A DNA stretch of 11,602 nucleotides from Candidatus Omnitrophota bacterium (GTDB lineage Bacteria > Omnitrophota > Koll11 > Pluralincolimonadales > Pluralincolimonadaceae), in contig JAKLIT010000036.1 in the NCBI GenBank assembly GCA_022709465.1, forward strand, positions 1 through 11,602, in the 5' to 3' direction. The notes beneath the pieces are model-generated. The model did not search any database. It worked only from the letters and a program-made list of their open reading frames with translations, and was not told where the DNA came from. The position numbers and the translations under genes were made by a program. Shown here in pieces: positions 1-7,168 of this stretch; positions within the stretch are counted from its first letter, which is position 1; each line of letters begins with the position of its first letter.

Positions 1-46
1 GCTGCGCGAGCGAAAGGTCTTTTATGTCTTCTTTCTTCTCCGCCAT
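1..46 (-). CDS. Start of an unidentified protein, cut by the window edge
   Basis: Only the first 15 codons are visible, reading MAEKKEDIKDLSLAQ, a charged start with no signal peptide. There are two tandem in-frame ATGs, at 49-47 and 46-44. The first shares one base with the stop codon of the glycosidase gene upstream. I prefer the second because the purine motif GGAG at 55-52 lies 5 bases from it but only 2 bases from the first. The tight junction suggests co-transcription and translational coupling with the upstream gene. Nothing here allows the family to be recognised. Confidence 0.6.
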   Translation of the reverse strand, partial: MAEKKEDIKDLSLAQ

Positions 47-48
47 CA

Positions 49-1347
49 TCACTCCACTTTGAACGACCTGTTTGCCACGGCGACGTTCCCGTACCCGTCG
101 TTCACGATCAGATACACCCTGTATAACCCTTTCTTGCCAGGAGCCTTCATGCGAAAAACAGTGCCCTCGCATATGAATTCCACCGGCACTTCCTTGTTCA
201 CGTAATACGCGAGCACGCCTTCCTTCGCCGTCGAGACGAGGAATTGGTAATCGAGCGGGTTGCTGTCGTTATCCGACGCTTCCGCGGTTATATCCACCAT
301 CTCTCCGGGCGCTATGCCTTTCACCTTGCCAAGCTTGAAGGCCGTGATCCTGGGAGGAAGGTTCGACGGTTTGCTTCCCGTATATATCTTATAGACCTCC
401 CAGAACGCTCCGCGCTTGTATAGTTTGTAATTTATATTCCACCAGGTAAGTGATTCCTGCGTCGTCTCGCCGAGATGGAATACAAAACCGCCGATGTTAT
501 AACCCTTGAACCCGATTATATCGTTCGTCATGTTCCTGTATAAAGCCGCCTTGCCCTGGTCCGGCTCGTCCTGCGACGCCCCGTTCTGGTCCTTCTTCAC
601 GTCCCATGGGCCGTGCGGGCCGTATTCGGTCACACAATATGGTATGTTAAGCCCGGACTTGTCCCACTTGCCGTGCGACATCCGGACACTGCCGTAGATG
701 TTCATCCCGAAGATGTCCAAATTCGGTACATATTTTATGATATACGGCAGCGCGGTAGTATCGGCTGACGTGTATATTACGGGATGGTCCGGGTCCAGCT
801 TATGCACGAGCTGGACCATCTCCTCGAGGAACTTCGAGAGCTCTATCCGCTGCTCTTCATCCTTCGTGAAGAATATCGCCTCGTTGCCGATGTTCCACAT
901 CAGCAAGGCGGGGTGGCCCTTGAACTTATTTACATAGCCCTCTATCTCTTTCTTCTTCTGCTTCTTGAGGTCGTTATCGCCGATATACGTGTATTTGCCG
1001 TCGTTCTCCGCGTAATTAAGCCAGATGCCGGCGTCCACCATAAGCCCATACTTCTGCGCGGCGTCGAAATACTCCTGCGTCCCCTGGTCGGTACCCCACG
1101 TGCGCACGGCATTCGCGCCGAGCTCCTGGGCGAGCTTCATATAATCCTCGCCGCCTTTGCCCTGCATGCTCCCGAGCCCCGCGCCTTTTATGTAAAAGGG
1201 CTTGCCGTTGACCTCGAGCGCCCAACTGCCTTTCTGCCCGGTTATCTTGACGACGCTTCCCTGGTGTTCCTGCCCGGAAGCGCAAATCGGTGAAACGGCC
1301 GCCGATAACAACATCACGATGGCAAATGCAAGGTGTCGTTTATGCAT
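49..1347 (-). CDS. Secreted glycoside hydrolase, GH2-type TIM barrel with C-terminal Ig-like domain
   Basis: This is a predicted exported glycosidase or transglycosidase of 432 residues. Residues 1-25 form a signal peptide: basic MHKR, a hydrophobic core, then a probable cleavage site near ICA/SG. Residues 40-325 look like a GH2/GH-A clan barrel: a substrate-pocket start (VNGKPFYIKG, 47-56), WNIGNEA with candidate acid/base Glu156, and VTEYG with candidate nucleophile Glu241. The N-terminal sandwich domains of classical beta-galactosidases are absent. Residues 333-432 form a beta-rich Ig/cadherin-like module (DITAEASDND, then YLIVNDGYG). An in-frame ATG at 1476 would add 43 residues ahead of the signal peptide. 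I chose the ATG at 1347 because it restores a proper signal sequence and has AAAGG 10 bases upstream. The gene overlaps the phosphatase by 34 bases. Fold and export are well supported; the sugar substrate is unknown. Confidence 0.85.
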   Translation of the reverse strand: MHKRHLAFAIVMLLSAAVSPICASGQEHQGSVVKITGQKGSWALEVNGKPFYIKGAGLGSMQGKGGEDYMKLAQELGANAVRTWGTDQGTQEYFDAAQKYGLMVDAGIWLNYAENDGKYTYIGDNDLKKQKKKEIEGYVNKFKGHPALLMWNIGNEAIFFTKDEEQRIELSKFLEEMVQLVHKLDPDHPVIYTSADTTALPYIIKYVPNLDIFGMNIYGSVRMSHGKWDKSGLNIPYCVTEYGPHGPWDVKKDQNGASQDEPDQGKAALYRNMTNDIIGFKGYNIGGFVFHLGETTQESLTWWNINYKLYKRGAFWEVYKIYTGSKPSNLPPRITAFKLGKVKGIAPGEMVDITAEASDNDSNPLDYQFLVSTAKEGVLAYYVNKEVPVEFICEGTVFRMKAPGKKGLYRVYLIVNDGYGNVAVANRSFKVE

Positions 1348-1925
1348 TGTATTATCGCCTTTCCGTTTTTGTAAGATACCTTGTTTATGCTGCAATTGTC
1401 TATCCTGACCGTTTTGAAGAACCTGTCGAAATCCATCTTCATGACCAGCGAGAAATACGCCGCTATGACGCCCCAATGCGCGACGATGCAGACGTCATGC
1501 GAAGCGCCGCCTTTTCCTATGATCGACCTGAACACGCGCCTGACCCTCGCAGTGAAATTAGCGACGCCTTCCCATCCGGGTATCCTCGCCTTCGAAGGCG
1601 CCTTTTTCCATGCCGCATATGACTTCGGGAAGCGTTTCTTGACCTCGTCTATCGTCATGCCCTGCCACGCTCCGAGTATCATCTCTTCCAGCTCCGGCAT
1701 CAGCACGAGTTTCGCGCGGGACGCATCAGCTATTATCTTCGCCGTCTGCGCCGCGCGTTTCAGGTCGCTCGAATAGACGGTCTTTATGCCTTCCCTCCTA
1801 AGGCGTTTAGCCGCGGCTGCGGCCTGCTTCCTGCCGGCCGCGCTGAGGCCGGGATCTTCCCTCCCCTGGACCCTCTGTTCCCTGTTCCATACCGATTCGC
1901 CGTGCCTTATTATGAATATATTCAT
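1314..1925 (-). CDS. Histidine phosphatase family protein (CobC/phosphoglycerate mutase-like)
   Basis: This 203-residue cytoplasmic enzyme of the histidine phosphatase superfamily transfers phosphate through a phospho-histidine intermediate. The family signature IIRHGES sits at residues 5-11 with nucleophile His8. Arg57 in SSDLKRAAQTA and His150 in VAHWG complete the phosphate pocket, and Glu80 or Glu81 is the likely proton donor. This pattern fits the CobC/GpmB-like branch (alpha-ribazole phosphatase, broad sugar phosphatases) better than glycolytic phosphoglycerate mutase, which is longer. No cobalamin genes are visible, so the substrate stays open. The start overlaps the rnhB stop in an ATGA and has no Shine-Dalgarno motif in front, so translation probably depends on coupling to rnhB. 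Confidence 0.87.
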   Translation of the reverse strand: MNIFIIRHGESVWNREQRVQGREDPGLSAAGRKQAAAAAKRLRREGIKTVYSSDLKRAAQTAKIIADASRAKLVLMPELEEMILGAWQGMTIDEVKKRFPKSYAAWKKAPSKARIPGWEGVANFTARVRRVFRSIIGKGGASHDVCIVAHWGVIAAYFSLVMKMDFDRFFKTVRIDNCSINKVSYKNGKAIIQCINDTLHLPS

Positions 1926-2509
1926 TTTATTAGAGTGAAAGTGCGCCTGTGTATTGGTGAGGGGCCGAACGCCCTTAAAGCGCTGAAATGACGGGCTGTT
2001 CCGTATCCCTTGTGCCTGCCGAACCCGTACTCCGGGTAAAGGCCGTCGTAATATGACATTATGAAATCCCTTGTGACTTTTGCGATTATCGAAGCGCAGG
2101 CGATAGAAAGGGAATGTGCTTCCCCGTTAATGATCAGTGTCTTCGGGCACCTGATGCCCGGCGGCGTGGAGATGCCGTCGATAAGGAGGTGGTCGGGCCT
2201 TGCGCGTAGGTCCAGGACTGCCATCCTCATCGCTTTGAGGGTGGCCTTGAGGATGTTTATGCTATCTATCTCTTTTTCGCCTACTATCCCTATGCCTACG
2301 TGCGCTTTGCCCATTATCTCCGCGTATGCCCTTTCGCGGGAAGGCCCCGTAAGCTTCTTGGAGTCGGCTATCCTGTTACTGAAACTGAACTCTTTCAATA
2401 TCACTGCGGCGGCGACGACCGGCCCGGCTAACGGGCCGCGGCCGGCTTCATCTATGCCCGCGATATTTCTCTTTCCCTGCCTTATAAGCTTTCTCTCATG
2501 ATACAACAT
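1922..2509 (-). CDS. rnhB: Ribonuclease HII
   Basis: RNase HII cuts RNA in RNA-DNA hybrids and 5' to single ribonucleotides embedded in DNA, starting ribonucleotide excision repair in the cytoplasm. The 195-residue product matches the usual length of about 200. The metal-binding acidic residues are in place: Asp20 and Glu21 in [13 protein letters not shown], Asp111 in LLIDGI, and Asp148 in AKVTRDF. The typical C-terminal [11 protein letters not shown] and HRRTF motifs are also present. The ATG at 2509 lies inside the last codons of rplS, a 14-base overlap, with AGAAGG only 3 bases upstream. Placement directly after rplS is common in bacteria. Confidence 0.95.
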   Translation of the reverse strand: MLYHERKLIRQGKRNIAGIDEAGRGPLAGPVVAAAVILKEFSFSNRIADSKKLTGPSRERAYAEIMGKAHVGIGIVGEKEIDSINILKATLKAMRMAVLDLRARPDHLLIDGISTPPGIRCPKTLIINGEAHSLSIACASIIAKVTRDFIMSYYDGLYPEYGFGRHKGYGTARHFSALRAFGPSPIHRRTFTLIK

Positions 2510-2834
2510 CAGCCTTCTTGCCGACGTTCTTACGCATGTAATAGAGCTTCGCCCTCTTCGGCTTCGAGGACTTTACGACCGTTACCTTGTCTATCGAAGG
2601 CGAATGGAGAGGGAAAGTCCTCTCTATGCCCTCGCCGTATGATACGCGGCGGACCGTGAAAGATGACGAGACACCCGAGCCCCTCTTCTTTATCACGACG
2701 CCCTCGAACATCTGGATACGGAACTTGTCTTCTTCCTTGATCTTGACCGCGACCTTAACGGTATCGCCCACCCTGAACGCAGGGATCTCCTTCTTCTCAT
2801 AACCTTTTTCTATGACCGCTAACTTACCCATCAT
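2496..2834 (-). CDS. rplS: 50S ribosomal protein L19
   Basis: L19 is a large-subunit protein at the subunit interface, contacting 23S rRNA near the bridge to the 30S subunit. The 112-residue product carries the family landmarks: FRVGDTVKV near residue 20, then [29 protein letters not shown] and the basic tail RAKLYYMR. Tandem start codons (ATGATG) give MMGK. The first, at 2834, overlaps the trmD stop as ATGA and lies 5 bases from AAGGAG. The second, at 2831, lies 8 bases away and is equally plausible. It belongs to the conserved rpsP-trmD-rplS group. Confidence 0.97.
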   Translation of the reverse strand: MMGKLAVIEKGYEKKEIPAFRVGDTVKVAVKIKEEDKFRIQMFEGVVIKKRGSGVSSSFTVRRVSYGEGIERTFPLHSPSIDKVTVVKSSKPKRAKLYYMRKNVGKKADVVS

Positions 2835-3550
2835 CTCTTCTCCTTATGTATCCCGCTCCTGCGGGATTTAGCCCCAAGTGCGGGGATCAACATATCAGGG
2901 CGCATCTTCTTCGTCCTTTTCAGCGCCATCTCTCTTCGCCATGCATCTATCTTTTTATGGTCTCCCGACAGCAGTACCTTCGGGACCTTCAAACCCCTGA
3001 AATCAGCCGGCCTCGTGTAATGCGGGTATTCGAGCAGGCCCGCGGAAAACGATTCGAACTCCAGCGATTCCTTGTCCCCTACGACCCCCGGCAGGAGCCG
3101 CACCACACAATCCACCAGCGCCATCGCCGGTATCTCTCCGCCCGTAAGAACGAAATCCCCGAGCGATATCTCATCGGTGACGCATTTGCTCCTGAACCTC
3201 TCGTCTATGCCCTCATAATGCCCGCAGACGACTATAATATGACGCGCCTTAGCCAGCTTCCTGGCGGACGCCTGGTCGAGCCTCCTGCCCTGCGGCGTCA
3301 TCAAAACTATACGCGCGGCCCTGCTGCGCAGCGCATCTACGGCATCGAACAGCGGCTGCGGCTTTATGACCATGCCCGGCCCGCCGCCGAACGGCTTGTC
3401 GTCTACCTTACGGTGCTTGTCGTCGGTCCAGTCGCGCAGGTTATGCACGCGGATATCCGCTTTCCCGCCTTTCCTCGCGCGCTTTATTATCGATTCCTCG
3501 AGCGCGCCCTCGAACATGCCGGGAAAGAGGGTCAGGATATCTATCCGCAT
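2831..3550 (-). CDS. trmD: tRNA (guanine-N1-)-methyltransferase, m1G37
   Basis: TrmD methylates N1 of G37 next to the anticodon, using S-adenosylmethionine bound in a trefoil knot, and prevents +1 frameshifting. The 239 residues cover the full family length. Visible motifs are [10 protein letters not shown] at the N-terminus, [11 protein letters not shown] (50-60), GHYEGIDER (110-118), [11 protein letters not shown] (129-139) and YPHYTRP (175-181). Arg151 aligns with catalytic Arg154 of the E. coli enzyme, but the position of its catalytic Asp169 holds Glu166. The start is one base after the rpsP stop, with no rimM between them and no Shine-Dalgarno motif upstream, so translation probably relies on ribosomes finishing rpsP. 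Confidence 0.96.
   Translation of the reverse strand: MRIDILTLFPGMFEGALEESIIKRARKGGKADIRVHNLRDWTDDKHRKVDDKPFGGGPGMVIKPQPLFDAVDALRSRAARIVLMTPQGRRLDQASARKLAKARHIIVVCGHYEGIDERFRSKCVTDEISLGDFVLTGGEIPAMALVDCVVRLLPGVVGDKESLEFESFSAGLLEYPHYTRPADFRGLKVPKVLLSGDHKKIDAWRREMALKRTKKMRPDMLIPALGAKSRRSGIHKEKR
2840..2845 (-). promoter_or_regulatory. Ribosome binding site of rplS (AAGGAG)
   Basis: AAGGAG on the minus strand, inside the last codons of trmD. It lies 5 bases from the first and 8 bases from the second of two tandem ATGs, so it allows either start. It contrasts with the lack of any such motif before trmD. Confidence 0.75.
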
Positions 3551-3551
3551 A

Positions 3552-3794
3552 TCAGATAATGCCGGATTTTTTCAGTATATGCGACACTGTCGAGGAAGGT
3601 TTCGCGCCGACTTTTATCCAGTGCAGTATCCTCTCCTTCTTCAGGTTGCCGTATGCCGGCTTCTTGGTCGGATCGTAGAACCCGAGTTCCTCTATCGCTT
3701 TCATATCACGTCCCCTGTGAGAATCGATGACGATGATCCTCTGGTTGGGCGACTTCTTCGTCCCTAACCTCTTCAACCTTATTACCGCTGCCAT
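3552..3794 (-). CDS. rpsP: 30S ribosomal protein S16
   Basis: S16 is a small-subunit assembly protein binding the 5' domain of 16S rRNA. The 80-residue product is the normal size and shows the family pattern: the start AVIRLKRLGTKK, then RIIVIDS, the RDGR-like HRGRD, ELGFYDP, and KVGAKPSSTV near the C-terminus. It has one of the best ribosome binding sites in the window, AGGAGG with 8-base spacing, placed over the last codons of murA, whose stop lies only 3 bases upstream of the rpsP start. It would normally be followed by rimM; here trmD follows directly. Confidence 0.97.
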   Translation of the reverse strand: MAAVIRLKRLGTKKSPNQRIIVIDSHRGRDMKAIEELGFYDPTKKPAYGNLKKERILHWIKVGAKPSSTVSHILKKSGII

Positions 3795-3797
3795 TAA

Positions 3798-5063
3798 CTA
3801 CTCCTCCTTTTCTCTTCTGATATTGGCTCCCACGTCAGACAGTTTGAGTTCTATCCTATCATAACCCCTGTCTAAATGGTAGACCCTTGATACGTCGGTC
3901 CTCCCCTTCGCGGCCATGCCGGCAAGCACCAACGCTGCCGATGCGCGAAGGTCCGACGCCATAACCGGGGCTCCGCTGAGCTGTTTTATGCCCTTGACTA
4001 TCGCGGAATCGCCTTCCAGTTTTATCTGCGCGCCCATCCTCGCAAGTTCGCTGACATGCATATACCTGTCAGGATATATCTTCTCCGTTATCACGCTTAT
4101 GCCGTTTATCACGGACACGAGCGACATCATCTGCGCCTGCAGGTCCGTCGGGAAACCCGGGTACGGAAGCGTAGTTATGTCCACGGGCTTCAGCTGCCTC
4201 GTGACGCGCACCCTTATGTCCTTGCCGTGCCTCGTAATGGTCACACCGACGTCGAGCAGCTTATCCACGAGCGCGCCGAGGTGGTCGAACCTCGCTCCTT
4301 TGATCAGCAGGTCGCCTTTCGTTATAGCGGCAGCTATCATGAAAGTCCCGGCCTCTATCCTGTCGGGAATCACTTCGTATTCCGCGCCGCCGAGACGCCT
4401 TACGCCCTCGATCTCGAGCAAAGGTGTCCCCGCTCCCTTGATCTTCGCGCCCATCTTTACGAGGAAATCCGCCAGGTCCACGACCTCCGGCTCGCAGGCG
4501 GCATTTTCTATGACCGTCCTGCCTTTCGCGAGCGTGGCCGCCATCATGACGTTGTCCGTCGCGAGCACCGACGAACCGAACGCGCCGCCGAGGAATATAT
4601 GCGCGCCCTTCAACTGTTTCGCCTGCGCTATGACATACCCGTGTTCTATCCTTATCTCGGCACCGAGCGCCTTTATGCCTTTAAGGTGCAGGTCCACTGG
4701 CCTGTTGCCTATGGCGCAGCCGCCCGGGTACGAGACCTGCGCTATCCTGTGCTTCGCCAGAATTGGCCCGAGCACGCAGAACGACGCGCGCATCTCCTTG
4801 ACGTATTTATACGGCGCTATATGGTTCCTGTATCCCTTCGGCTCTATTTCGGCGCGGCCGCCCTCGAAATGGACCCTGACGCCGAGGTTACGCAATATCT
4901 TGACCATCGTATTGACGTCACGGAGCGGCGGCACCCTCTTTATCACGCACTTCTCGTCCGTCAGCAGCGTGGCCGCCATTATCGGCAGCGCGGAGTTCTT
5001 CGCGCCGCTCACTTCGACCTCGCCCTTTAATCTCGTGGGCCCCTCGATGACTATCTTATCCAT
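3798..5063 (-). CDS. murA: UDP-N-acetylglucosamine 1-carboxyvinyltransferase
   Basis: MurA transfers enolpyruvate from phosphoenolpyruvate to UDP-GlcNAc, the first committed step of peptidoglycan synthesis in the cytoplasm. The 421 residues form the usual two-lobed EPSP-synthase fold. Lys22 and Asn23 of GAKNSALP are the conserved substrate-binding pair. Cys116 in PGGCAIGNRPVD is the residue attacked by fosfomycin, so the active site is of the sensitive Cys type rather than the Asp type. YPGFPTDLQAQ and EKIYPDRYMHVSEL near the second lobe are typical. One variation is GSSVLATDNVMMAA, where many homologues read GSVGATENIMMAA. The gene starts 6 bases after prmC, with only a distant GAGG upstream. 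A cell-wall gene among translation genes fits a growth-rate-coupled operon. Confidence 0.97.
   Translation of the reverse strand: MDKIVIEGPTRLKGEVEVSGAKNSALPIMAATLLTDEKCVIKRVPPLRDVNTMVKILRNLGVRVHFEGGRAEIEPKGYRNHIAPYKYVKEMRASFCVLGPILAKHRIAQVSYPGGCAIGNRPVDLHLKGIKALGAEIRIEHGYVIAQAKQLKGAHIFLGGAFGSSVLATDNVMMAATLAKGRTVIENAACEPEVVDLADFLVKMGAKIKGAGTPLLEIEGVRRLGGAEYEVIPDRIEAGTFMIAAAITKGDLLIKGARFDHLGALVDKLLDVGVTITRHGKDIRVRVTRQLKPVDITTLPYPGFPTDLQAQMMSLVSVINGISVITEKIYPDRYMHVSELARMGAQIKLEGDSAIVKGIKQLSGAPVMASDLRASAALVLAGMAAKGRTDVSRVYHLDRGYDRIELKLSDVGANIRREKEE
3803..3808 (-). promoter_or_regulatory. Ribosome binding site of rpsP (AGGAGG)
   Basis: A full-consensus AGGAGG, 8 bases before the rpsP ATG. It lies within the codons for the last Lys-Glu-Glu of MurA, so the MurA C-terminus doubles as the ribosome binding site. 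Confidence 0.85.
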
Positions 5064-5069
5064 ACGGGT

Positions 5070-5855
5070 TTAGCGCCTCTTTGCTATCACTATCCTGTCT
5101 ATATCGTTGTAATCCTTTATGACCTCGACGTGCGAATAGGAGCCGCACTCCGATATTATCCCCTTCACGGCACCGGACTGCCCATAACCTATCTCGAGCG
5201 CGAGGAAGCCTCCGCGCCTGAGCCTGCCCGCAGCTTCCGGTATTATCTTCGCGTAGAGATCCAGGCCCTTTGGCCCTCCGTCAAGCGCAAGCCGCGGCTC
5301 ACTCTTGACCTCCAGCGGCAGCGAATCGTAATCCTCACTGGGTATATACGGCGGGTTGGATACTATGATATCGAACCTGCCCTTAGCCGGGATCCCCTTA
5401 AAAAGGTCGGAATGCACGAACTCTATCCCCTCGAATATCCCGTTAGCCGAGGAATTCCCGCGCGCCACTTCCAGGGCTTCCTCGGAGACATCGGAAGCCA
5501 TTATTTTACAGGACGGGCTCAATTTTGTCAAACTGACAGCTATCGCACCCGAACCGGTGCCGAGGTCCAGGATGCGCGGCTTTTCGATGCCTTCCCTCTC
5601 GATAAGCGTGAGTATCCTCTCGACTAGGATCTCAGTCTCCGGCCTCGGTATCAGCACCGAACTGTTTACGTCGAACTCGAATCCCATGAACTCCGCAAGC
5701 CCCGTTATGTACTGGACCGGTATGCCGCGCGCGTAGGAATCGAGCGCCTCATGGAAGGCTTCTATCTTCTCGTCGTCGGCCTCATAATCCCCGGTATATA
5801 ATTGCGCGCGGTCGCAATTGAACGCCCAGCACGCAAGCTGCTCAAGTGAATCCAT
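5070..5855 (-). CDS. prmC: Release factor glutamine N5-methyltransferase
   Basis: PrmC methylates the glutamine of the GGQ motif in RF1 and RF2, which speeds peptide release. The 261-residue protein has the methyltransferase core: PRPETE at 70-75, SAM-binding motif I DLGTGSG at 97-103, the acidic SDVSEEAL strand near 121, and catalytic SNPPYIP at 166-172, which holds the target glutamine. Compared with E. coli PrmC (277 residues) the N-terminal helical domain lacks about 20 residues. A TAA stop six codons upstream in frame, with no usable start between, rules out a longer version. It sits 2 bases after prfA, so enzyme and substrate are made side by side. Confidence 0.95.
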   Translation of the reverse strand: MDSLEQLACWAFNCDRAQLYTGDYEADDEKIEAFHEALDSYARGIPVQYITGLAEFMGFEFDVNSSVLIPRPETEILVERILTLIEREGIEKPRILDLGTGSGAIAVSLTKLSPSCKIMASDVSEEALEVARGNSSANGIFEGIEFVHSDLFKGIPAKGRFDIIVSNPPYIPSEDYDSLPLEVKSEPRLALDGGPKGLDLYAKIIPEAAGRLRRGGFLALEIGYGQSGAVKGIISECGSYSHVEVIKDYNDIDRIVIAKRR

Positions 5856-5857
5856 AT

Positions 5858-6934
5858 TTATTTCGCCTCTTTAAGCTTCAGGTCCTTCTCCTGCTTCAGA
5901 AGTTCCATTATTACCTCCTCGAGGTCGCCTTCGAGCACGTTCTCGAGGTTATGCACCGTAAGGCCTATCCTGTGGTCGGTCACGCGCCTGTCCGGGTAAT
6001 TATACGTCCGTATCTTCTCGCTGCGTTCCCCGGTGCCTATCTGCGTCTTGCGTTCCCTCGCAATCTTGGCGTGCTGTTCGCTTACGGCCTTATCGAGCAG
6101 GCGCGCGCGAAGCACCTTCATCGCCTTGTTCTTGTTCTTCAGCTGCGAGCGCTCGTCCTGGCACTGCACGACGATGCCGGTAGGCACGTGCGTTATCCTG
6201 ACAGCAGAATCGGCCGTATTGACCGATTGCCCTCCGGCGCCCGAGGACCTGAAGACATCGACCCTGAGGTCCTTCGTGTCTATCTTTATGTCGACATCTT
6301 CCGCTTCGGGAAGTACCGCGACCGATACCGTCGACGTATGTATCCTGCCTGACGCTTCCGTGGCCGGGACCCTCTGCACCCTGTGGACACCCGACTCGAA
6401 TTTCATCTTGCGGTAGACGCCGTTGCCGTTTATGCCGAAGACGACTTCCTTGAAACCGCCGGCCTCCGATATGCTTGAGCTTAGCATCTCGACGGACCAG
6501 CCCTGGCCCGCGGCGTATTTCGAATACATCCTGAAGAGGTCCGCGGCGAAAAGCGAAGCCTCCTGGCCGCCGGTACCGGCACGTATCTCGACGATAATGT
6601 TCTTGTCGGCGTCGGGATCGTCCTCAAGGAGCATCTCCTCGATCTCCTTCTCGAGGGCCGGCATCTTCTTCCTCAGGCCCAGCAGCTCTTCCTTCGCGAG
6701 TTCCGCGAAATCGGCGTCGTGCGATTTCTTCGCGAGGACGCCTTCAAGCTCCTCGACCTCGGAACCCGCCTTCTTGTATTCCTTGTACTTCGAAACGATG
6801 CCGCGCAGCGACGCGAGCTCCTTCGTGAATTTTTGGTACGAGGATGAATCGGATATCACCTTCGGGTCTGTGATAAGCCGTTCAAGCTCCTCGTAACGCC
6901 TGAGCCTTGTCTCTAACGCCTCGAACATCAACAT
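5858..6934 (-). CDS. prfA: Peptide chain release factor 1
   Basis: RF1 recognises UAA and UAG stop codons and triggers hydrolysis of peptidyl-tRNA. The 358-residue product has the N-terminal coiled domain (about 1-100), the stop-reading tripeptide Pro-Ala-Thr at 190-192 in RVPATEASGRIH, which marks RF1 rather than RF2, and the catalytic GGQ at 234-236 in SSGAGGQSVNT, with Gln236 the PrmC target. The C-terminal TYNYPDRRVTDHR motif is present. Two in-frame ATGs, at 6934 and 6928, could start translation; neither has a clear Shine-Dalgarno motif. The gene follows rpmE by 9 bases. UAA and UAG stops are used by neighbours such as murA, rpmE and rho, consistent with RF1 need. Confidence 0.97.
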   Translation of the reverse strand: MLMFEALETRLRRYEELERLITDPKVISDSSSYQKFTKELASLRGIVSKYKEYKKAGSEVEELEGVLAKKSHDADFAELAKEELLGLRKKMPALEKEIEEMLLEDDPDADKNIIVEIRAGTGGQEASLFAADLFRMYSKYAAGQGWSVEMLSSSISEAGGFKEVVFGINGNGVYRKMKFESGVHRVQRVPATEASGRIHTSTVSVAVLPEAEDVDIKIDTKDLRVDVFRSSGAGGQSVNTADSAVRITHVPTGIVVQCQDERSQLKNKNKAMKVLRARLLDKAVSEQHAKIARERKTQIGTGERSEKIRTYNYPDRRVTDHRIGLTVHNLENVLEGDLEEVIMELLKQEKDLKLKEAK

Positions 6935-6943
6935 CGGATGCCG

Positions 6944-7144
6944 TTACTTCTTCCCGTATTTTTTCTTGAACTTCTCGACCCTGCCGGCGGTATCCATGAT
7001 CTTCGTCGTACCGGTAAAGAACGGGTGGCACTTCGAGCAGATCTCGACCTTGATGTTCGGCTTCACCGAACGCGTATGTATCACTTCGCCGCATGCGCAG
7101 GTTATCGTCGTCGGTTCGTACTTCGGATGGATCTTCTCCTTCAT
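6944..7144 (-). CDS. rpmE: 50S ribosomal protein L31, zinc-binding type
   Basis: L31 bridges the 50S central protuberance and the 30S head. The 66-residue protein keeps four cysteines, Cys16 and Cys18 (CAC) and Cys36 and Cys39 (CSKC), so it is the zinc-containing C+ form, not the zinc-free paralogue made under zinc limitation. [20 protein letters not shown] is the hallmark C-terminal stretch. It lies between rho and prfA, a neighbourhood seen in many bacteria, and has a strong AAAGGAG site 6 bases before its ATG. Confidence 0.97.
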   Translation of the reverse strand: MKEKIHPKYEPTTITCACGEVIHTRSVKPNIKVEICSKCHPFFTGTTKIMDTAGRVEKFKKKYGKK

Positions 7145-7150
7145 CTTACT

Positions 7151-7157
7151 CTCCTTT
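7151..7157 (-). promoter_or_regulatory. Ribosome binding site of rpmE (AAAGGAG)
   Basis: AAAGGAG with 6-base spacing to the rpmE ATG, in the 24-base gap after rho. That gap is the longest in the window and shows no hairpin. Confidence 0.8.
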
Positions 7158-7168
7158 TTTTCGTGTTG

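Noticed and set aside
1348..1476. N-terminal 43-residue extension of the glycosidase from an ATG at 1476
   Set aside because: It would bury the signal peptide and lies wholly within the phosphatase gene. The start at 1347 has a better context.
2846..3559. Plus-strand open frame of 237 codons opposite trmD
   Set aside because: Mirrors trmD almost exactly, and composition explains the open frame. No motif seen.
3916..5073. Long plus-strand open frames of 385 and 324 codons opposite murA
   Set aside because: They lie fully antisense to a clear MurA gene, resemble no family I know, are low in complexity and lack ribosome binding sites. They look like codon-bias shadows.
6944..6959. A 16-base identical stretch at the 3' ends of rpmE and glgA (the other copy at 9595-9610)
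   Set aside because: Both proteins end in Tyr-Gly-Lys-Lys with the same codons. One short coincidence in shared coding sequence does not support a regulatory repeat.
7145..7168. Possible terminator or promoter in the largest gap, between rho and rpmE
   Set aside because: Only 24 bases, filled mostly by the ribosome binding site and an A-rich run. No inverted repeat or promoter pair is visible.
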